Shown: one piece after another, positions 1-6,488 of the stretch
How positions within the stretch are numbered: position 1 is the first letter of the stretch
Layout of the letters: every line of letters begins with the position of its first letter
Assembly: GCA_035294565.1 (NCBI GenBank)
Contig: DATGKR010000056.1
Location: 1 to 15,852, forward strand
Source of the DNA: DATGKR01 sp035294565
Lineage (GTDB): Bacteria > Actinomycetota > Acidimicrobiia > Acidimicrobiales > Palsa-688
Length of the DNA: 15,852 nucleotides
Direction: 5' to 3'
The notes under the pieces: generated by a model
What the model saw: the letters and a program-made list of their open reading frames with translations, nothing else
Databases searched by the model: none
Told to the model about the DNA's origin: nothing
Made by a program: the position numbers and the translations under genes

Positions 1-1230
1 TCGGGAGATGGTTTGCGCCTGGAGGTGGAGGATGCCGGCCACAGCCTCCCCATACAGATGCCCCGGGTGCCGGGGGCAATGACCGGCCGGGGCCTGGCGG
101 TCGTCGCCGGGGCCAGCTCGGCGTGGGGTGTGACGCCGGGCCGGGACGGCGGGAAGGTGGTGTGGGCGGAACTGGCCGTGGCCGACGCCCCCTCCGGATC
201 GTCGGGGCCTTCGGACGCCGAGCTGGAGGAGGTGAAGGCCGCCTGGGCGGGGGAGGCGGGACCGACGACGACCGTTCGCCTGACAGGCATACCCACCCAG
301 CTCCTCGTCGACGCAAAATCCCACATCGACAACGTCGTCCGCGAGCTCACCCTCGTCCAGCGCGACCGCTTGGCACGGCGGGAGCCGTTGCCCGAAGAGC
401 TCGCCGAGCTGGTGCGGACCGCAATGGCGGACTTCGCCCCGGTGCGGGCCGAGATGAAACGGGCCGCCGCCGAGGCGGCCCGGCGGGGGGAGGTGATGAC
501 AGACGTGGAGCTCAGGGTGCCCGTCGCCGTTGCCGATGCCGCGGGGCGGTATTTGAGGGCCCTCGAGCAGGCCGACCGCTACGCCCGGTCCGCCGACCTG
601 CTCTCCCTCGCCCCGCCCCGTTCCCACCGGGTACTTCGCGAGTGGTACCTGACGGCGATCATCGAACAGGTCAGGGGCGGGGAGCCCACGGACCCTTTTC
701 CGATGGCCCTGGTGCGGGTGGTGGACAGGCTGCCCCGCCTGGAGAGCGCCTCGGTTCGCCTGTCCATCCTGCAGAGGGTCGTGGCCCGCCTCGCCGAGGG
801 CGGCACGCCGAGCCAGATGGCTGCTGTAGTCGTGGACACCCTCGGGCGCCGGACGGGGGTCGGCTCGGCGGCCGTCCACCTCCTGGACGGACCGCTGCTT
901 CGCTGCGCCGCGGCGGCCGGCGGGTCGGGTCCCCCGGCGCTCGACGTGCCGCTGGACGCCGATAGCCCGGAGTCGGTCGTTGCGAGAAGCGGCCGACCGT
1001 TGTCCATCGGCTCGCTGAAGCTGATCCACGACCGCTTTCCCGCTCTCGCCGGGGTAATGCACCGGGAGTGCAGCCTGCACGCGGTTCCGTTGTCCATCGG
1101 CAGCCGTGTCTTCGGCACTTTCACGCTCTGCGTCCACGGCGGGGACCTCTCCGACGACACCGAAGGCACGTTCGCCTCCAGCGTCGCTGGCATCCTGGCC
1201 CTCGCGCTGGCCGGCGCCTCCTGCAGCTGA
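1..1230 (+). CDS. Anti-sigma-type ATPase fused to a GAF domain, 5' end cut by window
   Basis: The frame is open from base 1, so the true start lies upstream; 409 residues are visible. The first ~58 look like the end of a GHKL/HATPase_c_2 (RsbW/SpoIIAB-like) ATPase: an L-x-V-x-D-x-G strand-turn, a G-box GRGLAVV (29-35), an SAWGV turn, and a closing KVVWAEL strand. The middle (~90-240) is helical and charged, with no recognised fold but a composition seen in other actinobacterial fusions of this ATPase type. The last ~160 residues (about 252-409) resemble a GAF domain. Such proteins usually act in partner-switching control of sigma factors, the GAF part sensing a ligand or redox state. That role is inferred from the family. 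The N-box and catalytic Glu lie outside the window, so kinase activity cannot be judged. The next gene is convergent, so this is the last gene of its unit. Confidence 0.75.
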   Translation, partial: SGDGLRLEVEDAGHSLPIQMPRVPGAMTGRGLAVVAGASSAWGVTPGRDGGKVVWAELAVADAPSGSSGPSDAELEEVKAAWAGEAGPTTTVRLTGIPTQLLVDAKSHIDNVVRELTLVQRDRLARREPLPEELAELVRTAMADFAPVRAEMKRAAAEAARRGEVMTDVELRVPVAVADAAGRYLRALEQADRYARSADLLSLAPPRSHRVLREWYLTAIIEQVRGGEPTDPFPMALVRVVDRLPRLESASVRLSILQRVVARLAEGGTPSQMAAVVVDTLGRRTGVGSAAVHLLDGPLLRCAAAAGGSGPPALDVPLDADSPESVVARSGRPLSIGSLKLIHDRFPALAGVMHRECSLHAVPLSIGSRVFGTFTLCVHGGDLSDDTEGTFASSVAGILALALAGASCS

Positions 1231-1431
1231 GCCCTGGGGGCTCTTGGTGGTTCGTGGGCTCTGCGGCTCTTGGTACGCGTCCTTCGGGGCGGGTTTGGTT
1301 CTTGGTGCGCGTAGGTTTGTGGGCTCAGCGTTTCTTGGTGCGCCTATTGTGGCGGGCGGGGCGGGGTTCTGGCGACTTGGCGAGCGGGGCTCTGCCGGCT
1401 TGGCGGGCGGGGCTCTGCCGACTTTCGGCCA

Positions 1432-1541
1432 AACTGTCCAGAGGACATTTCCGAAAACCGGGCCTCTGGACACTTAGGTCAAAATATTTACCCTAAACGT
1501 CCAGAGACCCTGTCTTTCAGCCGGTCGAGTGGACAGTTAGG
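1432..1541. repeat. Nested palindromic element built on TGGACA(G/C)TTAGG
   Basis: Four copies of one word alternate in orientation. AACTGTCCAGAGG (1432-1444) faces CCTCTGGAC (1463-1471), giving a perfect 9-bp inverted repeat, GTCCAGAGG/CCTCTGGAC. CTCTGGACACTTAGG (1464-1478) faces CCTAAACGTCCAGAG (1492-1506), matching at 13 of 15 positions around an AT-rich 13-nt loop. TGGACAGTTAGG (1530-1541) pairs with the outermost copy, AACTGTCCA, over a perfect 9 bp. The region is clearly AT-richer than its surroundings. It could be a REP/MITE-like intergenic element, a folded 3' end or a protein-binding cluster; the sequence alone does not decide. Confidence 0.65.
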
Positions 1542-1575
1542 GAAATCGGCCGCCGGCACCGGCACCCGCACACCC

Positions 1576-1623
1576 GCGCCGGCAGCCGCACACCCAGAGA
1601 CCGGCGCCGGCAGCCGCACACCC
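1576..1623. repeat. 28-bp-period GC-rich tandem repeat
   Basis: The same 20-bp stretch, starting GCGCCGGCAG and ending CGCACACCC, occurs at 1576-1595 and 1604-1623. Degenerate pieces flank it (GGCACCCGCACACCC just before, GCACACCGGCGCCG just after). It sits immediately 3' of the minus-strand membrane-protein gene. Confidence 0.7.
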
Positions 1624-1648
1624 GCACACCGGCGCCGCCCCGACAGGT

Positions 1649-2263
1649 TCAGACCGACGCCGGCGGGGCGACCTGCCCGGTCGCGGGGTCGGAAACCGGT
1701 GCGGCCGTGGCCTCCGGTACGGCTTCGACAACGGGGCGGGCGAGTCCCGCCTTGAGCGCCATGCCGCCCAGCATCGTCAGCACCACACCGGGCCCGAGGG
1801 TGGTCCCTATCTGGTAGAGGAACGAGCCCATGCTCGTGGTCGCCGAGTTGAAAGCGGGCCCGGACTCGATCAGCGGCCAGGCAGCGGGGCCGACGACCAG
1901 CCAGCCTCCGGCCAGGAGCAGCAGCAGCGCCGGCATGGTTATCGCCCCGCCCAGGACCATCCTGCGAGCCGGTCCTACCGCCAGCAGGAGAAGCCCGGCG
2001 ACGCCGGCGGCGGCGCCAGGGGCGAGGTGCAGAAGCCAGTTCTGGGTGTTCCACGTCCACACCGCAGCGGACGTCGGCCGGTACCCGAAATAGGGGCCGA
2101 CGTAGACGGCGATGGCCGCCCAGATCCCAACCAGCAGCGCCAGCAAGCCGACGAAGGACGCTCCCAGCGGCCGGACCCTGACGCGGCGCTCGGCGGCGAC
2201 CGCCTCGGCCATCCTCGTCCTGCGCCATCCGATTCGATGCGGGTGATTTGCCGCCAAAGTCAT
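1649..2263 (-). CDS. Four-helix membrane protein, function unknown
   Basis: The protein is 204 residues from the ATG at 2263. I chose that start because AAGGAGG lies 6 nt upstream of it; a TTG at 2269 is in frame but sits between that site and the ATG. Four hydrophobic helices are visible, at about 34-56, 78-97, 104-126 and 150-171. A short polar loop with WTWNTQNW (69-76) follows helix 1, and the C-terminal tail (172-204) is Pro/Ala-rich. The N-terminus is basic (RRTR, RRVRVR), consistent with a cytoplasmic N-terminus. I do not recognise a family with known function and see no catalytic or metal-binding motif. It is divergent from the response regulator at 2356, so it may be a target of that two-component system (inference only). 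Confidence 0.75.
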   Translation of the reverse strand: MTLAANHPHRIGWRRTRMAEAVAAERRVRVRPLGASFVGLLALLVGIWAAIAVYVGPYFGYRPTSAAVWTWNTQNWLLHLAPGAAAGVAGLLLLAVGPARRMVLGGAITMPALLLLLAGGWLVVGPAAWPLIESGPAFNSATTSMGSFLYQIGTTLGPGVVLTMLGGMALKAGLARPVVEAVPEATAAPVSDPATGQVAPPASV

Positions 2264-2269
2264 TGGCAA

Positions 2270-2276
2270 CCTCCTT
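2270..2276 (-). promoter_or_regulatory. Strong Shine-Dalgarno site
   Basis: On the minus strand AAGGAGG is followed by 6 nt (TTGCCA) and ATG. It fixes the start of the membrane-protein gene at 2263. It is the clearest ribosome binding site in the window; most other genes lack one. Confidence 0.85.
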
Positions 2277-2341
2277 GCCGGCAGACTTGTTCGTCACTGG
2301 ACATTTCGTTCACCCGCGTTATTCCCTTTTTCAGCAGCTTC

Positions 2342-2347
2342 TACCAT
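2342..2347 (+). promoter_or_regulatory. -10 box of a likely leaderless promoter (response regulator)
   Basis: TACCAT is followed by 8 nt and the GTG at 2356, with no Shine-Dalgarno sequence between them. This fits transcription starting at or next to the start codon. No convincing -35 element is visible (TTATTC at about 2319 is weak). Confidence 0.6.
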
Positions 2348-2355
2348 CTGCCGAC

Positions 2356-3105
2356 GTGCGCATCCTGGTGGTCGAGGACGACGAGGGGATTTCCGAGCCG
2401 CTCGAGGAGGGGCTCTCCCGGGAGGGTTTCCAGGTTCAACGCGCGGCAAGCGGGTCGGAGGCGCTCTCAGCGCCGGCCGCTGACCTGGTGCTGCTCGACC
2501 TCGGGCTGCCCGACATGGACGGCTACGCGCTGTTCAGGGCGCTGCGGGCCCGGTCGCCGGCGCCGATCATCGTGGTAACGGCGCGGGGGGAGGAGGTCGA
2601 CCGGGTCGTCGGCCTCGAGCTGGGAGCCGACGACTACATAGTCAAGCCCTTCGGGTTCCGGGAGCTCGCCGCGCGCATCCGCGCCGTTCTGCGACGCTCG
2701 ACAGAGCCGCCGCTTATCGAGCAGGTGCAGGTGCTGGGCGACCTCGTGGTCGACCGCCGCACCCGGCGGGTGCTCGTCGGCGGGGAGGAAGTCGCTCTCT
2801 CACCGAAGGAGTTCGACCTACTCGCCCTCCTGGCTCAGGACCCCGGGGCGGTGGTGAGCCGCCAGACGATCCTGGAGGAGGTCTGGGATCCGCACTGGTA
2901 CGGGCCGACCAAGACCCTTGACGTGCACGTCGCCTCGCTGCGGCGCAAGCTGGGCCACCCGGAGTGGATCGAAACGGTGCGACGGGTAGGGCTACGCCTG
3001 GGGAAGACGGTGGGGCTGGGCCCGGGGGAGACGGAGCCGCTCGGCCTGGGGGAGACGGAGCCGCTCGGCTTGGGGGAGACGGAGGTCCCCGAGCAGCGCA
3101 CGTGA
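2356..3105 (+). CDS. OmpR/PhoB-family response regulator with C-terminal repeat tail
   Basis: This is a 249-residue two-component response regulator. The receiver domain (1-115) has the acidic pair D8/D9, phospho-acceptor D48 in LLDLGLPD, T75 and K97 in VKPF. The winged-helix DNA-binding domain (about 124-215) contains SPKEFDLL and LDVHVASLRRKLG and ends in the wing VRRVGLRLG. I start it at GTG 2356, where VRILVVEDDE begins the receiver fold directly; the frame is open to an ATG at 2248, but that adds 36 residues unlike any receiver N-terminus. Residues 216-247 are four octapeptide units (two exactly GETEPLGL), which is unusual because these regulators normally end right after the wing. The stop overlaps the kinase start by 4 nt (GTGA), so the two are translationally coupled. 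The likely targets are adjacent genes (membrane protein or redox locus), by inference. Confidence 0.93.
   Translation: MRILVVEDDEGISEPLEEGLSREGFQVQRAASGSEALSAPAADLVLLDLGLPDMDGYALFRALRARSPAPIIVVTARGEEVDRVVGLELGADDYIVKPFGFRELAARIRAVLRRSTEPPLIEQVQVLGDLVVDRRTRRVLVGGEEVALSPKEFDLLALLAQDPGAVVSRQTILEEVWDPHWYGPTKTLDVHVASLRRKLGHPEWIETVRRVGLRLGKTVGLGPGETEPLGLGETEPLGLGETEVPEQRT
3001..3096 (+). repeat. 24-bp in-frame tandem repeat in the response regulator tail
   Basis: There are four 24-bp units at 3001, 3025, 3049 and 3073. The second and third are nearly identical (GGGGAGACGGAGCCGCTCGG core); the first and last are diverged. They encode GKTVGLGP, GETEPLGL, GETEPLGL and GETEVPEQ. Because the period is a multiple of 3, gain or loss of units keeps the frame. 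Confidence 0.9.
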
Positions 3106-4439
3106 CCCGCCGGCTGCTCCTCTCCTACATCGGCATGGCGGTGCTGCTCCTGCTCGTGCTCGAGGTGCCCCTCGCGGTGCTCGCCGCCGGCCACGAGAGG
3201 GGACTGGCGGTGCAGAGCGCCGAGCGTCTGGCGACCGGGCTAGCCGTGTCGGCGTCGGAGGACATGGAGCAGAACCGCACTTCGGAGCTCGGCCCGCTGC
3301 TCCAGCGTTACCGCGCCGAGACCGGGGGCGAGGTGGTGGTGGTGGACCCCGCCGACCACGTCCTGGCACGATCCGACAGCGACGCTGACAACGAGGTGGC
3401 CGCACGCCAGGCGATGCTCACCTCGGCACTGGCGGGACGGACCGTGGGCGTATTCGGGCGCGACGAAGGGCGCCCATGGTCGATGGCCGCCGTGCCGGTG
3501 AGCGAGGACGGGCGCGAGGGCGGCGCCGTCCTCCTCGGTTTCCCCGCCTCGGCCACCGAGCGGCGGGTCCACACCGTATGGCTCGGTCTGGGCGTGTTCG
3601 GCCTGGCCCTCGTGGCGGTCACCGCCGCGGCCGGCGTGGTGCTGGCGAGGTCGCTGGCGAAGCCGCTGGCGACGCTGGAAGCGACCGTGTCGGAACTGGC
3701 CGCCGGCAACCTCGTCGCGCGGGCCCCGGTCGAGGGTCCAGCCGAGGTGCGTGCCATCGCCGTGGAGCTGAACACCATGGCCCAACGGCTGGCGGACCTG
3801 CTTTCGGCTCAGGCCCGATTCGTGGCGGACGCGTCGCACCAGCTCCGGTCTCCTTTGACGGCGCTGCGGCTGAGGCTCGAGAACCTGGAGATGGCCACGC
3901 CCGGCGACGCCGAGGACATCGGCGCGGCGGAGCGGGAGGTGCAACGGCTGACCCGGATCGTCGACGGCCTGCTGGCCCTCGGCCGCGCCGAGGGCAGCGC
4001 GCCCGAGCGGGTGCTGGTGGACGTGGACCGGGTGATCGCAGAACGTTGCGACGCGTGGTCGGCGCTGGCGGAGGAGCGCGGCGTGCGCATCGAGCAGAGC
4101 GTCCGGCCGTGCCGGGTGAGGCTCGTGTCCGGCGACCTCGACCAGATCCTGGACAACCTGCTCGCCAACGCCGTGGAAGCCGTTCCCGACGGCGGCCGGG
4201 TAGCGGTGACCCTGGAAGGAGGCGAGCTGCATGTGACCGACGACGGGCCGGGCATGGACCTGCGGGAGAGGGAACGGGCCTTCGACAGGTTCTGGCAGGG
4301 TCGGGGCAGGACGGGAGGGTCGAGCGGCCTGGGGTTGGCGATCGTCGCGCAGCTCTCGGCGCGCAACGGTGCGAGGGTGGAGCTTCGCGACGCCGACCCG
4401 CACGGCCTCGACGCCGTCGTCGTGCTGCCCAAAGGCTAA
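3102..4439 (+). CDS. Membrane sensor histidine kinase
   Basis: The protein has 445 residues from GTG 3102, which overlaps the regulator stop as GTGA. TM1 spans about 8-29. An outer sensor region (30-155) of no recognised family follows, then TM2 (159-182), a HAMP linker (183-235, with LAKPLATLE and LNTMAQRL), HisKA with H-box FVADASHQLRSPL (phospho-acceptor H246) and HATPase_c. The ATPase part shows an N-box (LDQILDNLLANAVEA, 346-360), G1 DDGPGMD (380-386) and G2 GSSGLGLAIV (406-415). All catalytic elements are intact. The kinase should phosphorylate D48 of the regulator encoded just before it. The same frame is open further upstream to 2964, but that stretch lies inside the regulator gene and has no membrane-protein N-terminus. 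The signal sensed is unknown; the redox genes downstream make a redox or metal cue an attractive guess. Confidence 0.93.
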   Translation: MTRRLLLSYIGMAVLLLLVLEVPLAVLAAGHERGLAVQSAERLATGLAVSASEDMEQNRTSELGPLLQRYRAETGGEVVVVDPADHVLARSDSDADNEVAARQAMLTSALAGRTVGVFGRDEGRPWSMAAVPVSEDGREGGAVLLGFPASATERRVHTVWLGLGVFGLALVAVTAAAGVVLARSLAKPLATLEATVSELAAGNLVARAPVEGPAEVRAIAVELNTMAQRLADLLSAQARFVADASHQLRSPLTALRLRLENLEMATPGDAEDIGAAEREVQRLTRIVDGLLALGRAEGSAPERVLVDVDRVIAERCDAWSALAEERGVRIEQSVRPCRVRLVSGDLDQILDNLLANAVEAVPDGGRVAVTLEGGELHVTDDGPGMDLRERERAFDRFWQGRGRTGGSSGLGLAIVAQLSARNGARVELRDADPHGLDAVVVLPKG

Positions 4440-4445
4440 GGAACG

Positions 4446-4456
4446 GGAAAAATTCC
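4446..4456. promoter_or_regulatory. Short dyad GGAA-AAA-TTCC, possible operator
   Basis: An 11-bp dyad with 4-bp arms sits in the 65-bp gap between the kinase and the cytochrome gene, about 33 bp upstream of the proposed -10 box. It is AT-rich in a GC-rich setting, so it could be an operator or only an upstream promoter element. Evidence is weak. Confidence 0.25.
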
Positions 4457-4489
4457 GCCTCCCGCGGCCGACGACGTCCGCCCCTCCCG

Positions 4490-4495
4490 TACTGT
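4490..4495 (+). promoter_or_regulatory. -10 box of a likely leaderless promoter (cytochrome gene)
   Basis: TACTGT is followed by 9 nt and the ATG at 4505. There is no Shine-Dalgarno sequence before that ATG. The spacing is at the long end for a leaderless start. Confidence 0.5.
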
Positions 4496-4504
4496 CCGTG
4501 GCGC

Positions 4505-5146
4505 ATGCACGCCAAGGGAAGGACGAGGCCGGCGACCTCAATAGCGCGGCGGCGCCGATCCGACGAGGCCGTGGAGTCCAACGCGCGGCTCACCGCCGGC
4601 CTCGGCGCGCTCCTGTTCGTCCTGCTCGCCGCCGAAGGCGTGACCATCCTGCGGATACGGTCTCTTCTCGACTGGCACGTCTTTATCGGCATCGCCCTCA
4701 TACCCGTGGTCCTGGCGAAGCTCGGCTCCACAAGCTGGCGCTTCGCGCGCTACTACGCCGGCTACCCGGCATACCGGCGCAAGGGGCCGCCGCCACCGCT
4801 GCTGCGGCTCCTCGGCCCCTTCGTGGTGGTGCTCACCGGCTTGCTCCTCGTCAGCGGTGTCGCGTTGATCGTGGTCCCCAGCGGGGCGGCCCGGCCGGTG
4901 CTCTTTCTGCACCAGGCCAGCTTCGTGGCGTGGTTCGCGGCGATGACCGTCCACGTGCTCGGCCACTTTGCCGAGACCGCCCGGCTCGCCCCGCTGGACT
5001 GGTACCACCGCACCCGCCGCGACGTCGCGCGGGCAGGAGCGCGCATTTGGGTGCTCTGCGGGAGCCTGGGGGTGGGTCTCCTGCTAGGCGCCTTGGCGTG
5101 GGGCCACACAGGGGCGTTCTCCCACTTCGGCCACCTGGCGCGCTGA
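4505..5146 (+). CDS. Multi-helix membrane protein, putative b-type cytochrome
   Basis: This is a 213-residue membrane protein with a basic N-terminus (RRRR at 15-18) and about five helices, near 28-50, 57-73, 102-124, 134-154 and 182-200. Histidines sit where heme ligands would be expected: H58 at the start of helix 2, and H136 and H150 (14 apart, same helix 4), plus H154. This layout resembles small cytochrome b561/b6-like membrane proteins, but I cannot name the exact family and heme binding is inferred. The frame is open upstream to 3476 inside the kinase gene, but hydrophobic sequence begins only after this ATG. The gene lies 65 bp after the kinase and 77 bp before the redox operon on the same strand. 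It could exchange electrons with the ferric-reductase-like protein or act as the quinone/heme partner of the system. Confidence 0.75.
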   Translation: MHAKGRTRPATSIARRRRSDEAVESNARLTAGLGALLFVLLAAEGVTILRIRSLLDWHVFIGIALIPVVLAKLGSTSWRFARYYAGYPAYRRKGPPPPLLRLLGPFVVVLTGLLLVSGVALIVVPSGAARPVLFLHQASFVAWFAAMTVHVLGHFAETARLAPLDWYHRTRRDVARAGARIWVLCGSLGVGLLLGALAWGHTGAFSHFGHLAR

Positions 5147-5179
5147 TAGGCCCGTCGGGCGAGCCGGATTAGCCGAAGG

Positions 5180-5216
5180 TTTACTTCTCCCTCAGCCTGG
5201 TCTTATCCACAGGGGG
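5180..5216 (+). promoter_or_regulatory. Candidate promoter and Shine-Dalgarno site before the redox operon
   Basis: TTTACT (5180-5185) is followed at 18 bp by TATCCA (5204-5209), a possible -35/-10 pair. AGGGGG (5211-5216) is 7 nt before the GTG at 5224 and would serve as the ribosome binding site. If TATCCA were the -10 box, transcription would start inside or just after the AGGGGG, so the two readings conflict. The AGGGGG would then act only on read-through mRNA from the cytochrome gene. Confidence 0.35.
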
Positions 5217-5223
5217 GACACTG

Positions 5224-5523
5224 GTGATCATGGGTAGCAGCGCCGCGAGGGACTACGGGTTGCGGCGGATCGGCGCGGCCACCCGCTGGATGGCCGTGGC
5301 CACACTCGCCGGCGGGGGTCTGCTCTCGGTCGCCGTCGCCAAGGCGCTGCCGGGACGTAGCAGCCCCCCCGCCTCGTCGTCGGCCGGCTCGACGGCCGCG
5401 TCGCCGTCTTCGGGACAGGCTTCCTCGGCTTCGCAGGGAGCGTCCTCGGCGCCGATCAGCGCCCCCGCGACTGCTCCCCAGCCCGTCGCCGCGCAGCCGG
5501 TGGTCAACTCGGGGGGTTCGTGA
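5224..5523 (+). CDS. Small membrane-anchored Ser/Ala/Pro-rich protein
   Basis: The product is 99 residues. It has a short basic N-terminus, one hydrophobic segment (about 22-42, ending AVAKALPG) that could be an uncleaved anchor or a signal peptide, then a low-complexity Ser/Ala/Pro/Gln tail (45-99) ending VVNSGGS. No folded domain is visible. The start is GTG 5224, 7 nt after AGGGGG; ATG 5230 is the alternative. Its stop overlaps the ApbE start as GTGA, so it is coupled to that gene. Anchor plus Ser-rich linker is how extracytoplasmic FMN-binding proteins often begin in ApbE loci, but the FMN_bind domain is missing here and there is no S/T-G-A-S/T flavinylation site. It may be a scaffold, a shortened relic or a conserved accessory peptide. 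Function unknown. Confidence 0.7.
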   Translation: MIMGSSAARDYGLRRIGAATRWMAVATLAGGGLLSVAVAKALPGRSSPPASSSAGSTAASPSSGQASSASQGASSAPISAPATAPQPVAAQPVVNSGGS

Positions 5524-6488
5524 GCCCAGCCGCCACCGCCCCCCCGGCGGGCTGCGACCTGGCGGTGACCACCTTCGCAGCCATCGGCACCACGGCCACG
5601 GTGGCCAGCCCGCCCGCGGTTCACCGGGACGTCGTCGGGGTGTTGCGTGACGAGATCCGCATGGTGGACGAAGCCTGCAGCCGCTTCCGCGACGACAGCG
5701 AGCTCGCCGCCGTCAACTCCTCCGCCGGGGCGCCGGTGGCCGTTTCGGGCCTGTTCCTCGAGTACCTGGAGGCCGCCCTTCGCGGCGCTTCCCTCACCGG
5801 CGGGCTGGTCGACCCGACCGTGGGCGCGGCGCTGCGGATACTCGGCTACGACCGTGACTTCGCGGCGGTCGCCGCCGGGGCGGGAGGCGGCTCCGGCGAC
5901 GAGGAGCCTCGCCCATGGCGGGTAAAGGCGGTGCGGGTCCCCGGATGGCATGCGGTTGCCGTCGACCGCCGCCGGATGACCGTGTCCGTCCCGCCTGCAG
6001 TCGAGCTCGACTTCGGAGCGACGGCCAAGGCGCACTGCGCCGACCGTGCCGCCGCCCGGGCCGCGTCGCTGACCGGGCAAGGGGTCCTGGTCGGCCTCGG
6101 CGGGGACGTGGCGGCAGCCGGCGAGCCGCCCCCCGGAGGCTGGCCGGTCGGGATCGCCGACGACCACGCCGCCCCCGCCGGGTCGCTTCACTGCACGGTC
6201 GCCATCCGCGGCGGCGGGCTCGCCACATCCGGCACCACCGTGCGGAGGTGGTCGCGTGACGGCGTCGAGCTCCACCACGTCGTGGACCCGAGGCGCGGTC
6301 GCCCGGCGAGCGTCGTGTGGCGGACAGTCAGCGTGGCTGCCTCGAGGTGTCTCGACGCCAACATCGCCAGCACCGCCGCGCTCGTCCTGGGACGGGCGGC
6401 GCCGGAATGGCTGGAGGACAGGGGTCTGCCGTCGCGGCTCGTCTCAGCAGAGGGGCGCGTCCTGACGCTGGGAGGCTGGGGGCGTTGA
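5520..6488 (+). CDS. apbE: ApbE-family FAD:protein FMN transferase
   Basis: The 322-residue protein matches the ApbE fold and usual length. Visible signatures are SRFRDDSELAAVN (54-66), GGLVDPTVGAALRILGYDRD (94-113), LDFGATAKAHCAD (163-175, the family's D-x-GA-x-AKG-x-x-D motif), VGLGGDV (191-197), LATSGTT (234-240), HHVVDPRRGRPA (252-263) and DANIASTA (279-286) with the probable metal-binding Asp279. ApbE enzymes cleave FAD and attach FMN through a phosphoester to a Ser/Thr of a partner protein. There is no signal peptide or convincing lipobox (the PPAGC near the start lacks a hydrophobic region), so this copy may work in the cytoplasm or before export. It is joined by 4-nt overlaps to both neighbours (GTGA upstream, TTGA downstream). 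Its flavinylation target is not evident in the window. Confidence 0.93.
   Translation: MSPAATAPPAGCDLAVTTFAAIGTTATVASPPAVHRDVVGVLRDEIRMVDEACSRFRDDSELAAVNSSAGAPVAVSGLFLEYLEAALRGASLTGGLVDPTVGAALRILGYDRDFAAVAAGAGGGSGDEEPRPWRVKAVRVPGWHAVAVDRRRMTVSVPPAVELDFGATAKAHCADRAAARAASLTGQGVLVGLGGDVAAAGEPPPGGWPVGIADDHAAPAGSLHCTVAIRGGGLATSGTTVRRWSRDGVELHHVVDPRRGRPASVVWRTVSVAASRCLDANIASTAALVLGRAAPEWLEDRGLPSRLVSAEGRVLTLGGWGR

Larger units (their letters stand above)
1231..1648. other. Convergent intergenic region with repeats, no gene seen
   Basis: This 418-bp gap lies between two convergent stops. Reading frames through it are G/R/P-rich and look like no known protein. The left part has short direct repeats: CTTGGTRCGC at 1269-1278, 1301-1310 and 1334-1343, and GCGGGGCTCTGCCG at 1384-1397 and 1407-1420. 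The middle is an AT-richer nested palindrome, and the right part is a GCCGGC/GCACACCC tandem repeat; both are listed separately. I found no clear Rho-independent terminator with a T-run. Confidence 0.6.

Noticed and set aside
1231..1496. Open frames running through the gap after the first gene
   Set aside because: Their translations are repeat-derived Gly/Arg/Leu-rich sequence without start signals, and they begin inside the upstream gene in other frames.
1576..1623. CRISPR-like repeat
   Set aside because: There are only two full copies with an 8-bp gap and no spacer-sized unique sequence or cas gene.
2248..2355. Upstream ATG extension of the response regulator
   Set aside because: The 36 extra residues do not resemble a receiver N-terminus and would cover the -10 box that fits the GTG at 2356.
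2964..3101. Upstream ATG extension of the histidine kinase
   Set aside because: It lies inside the regulator gene and encodes Gly-rich sequence from the 24-bp repeat read in another frame; the GTGA overlap start gives a normal membrane N-terminus.
3240..4541. 433-codon minus-strand frame
   Set aside because: Antisense shadow of the histidine kinase; no domain visible.
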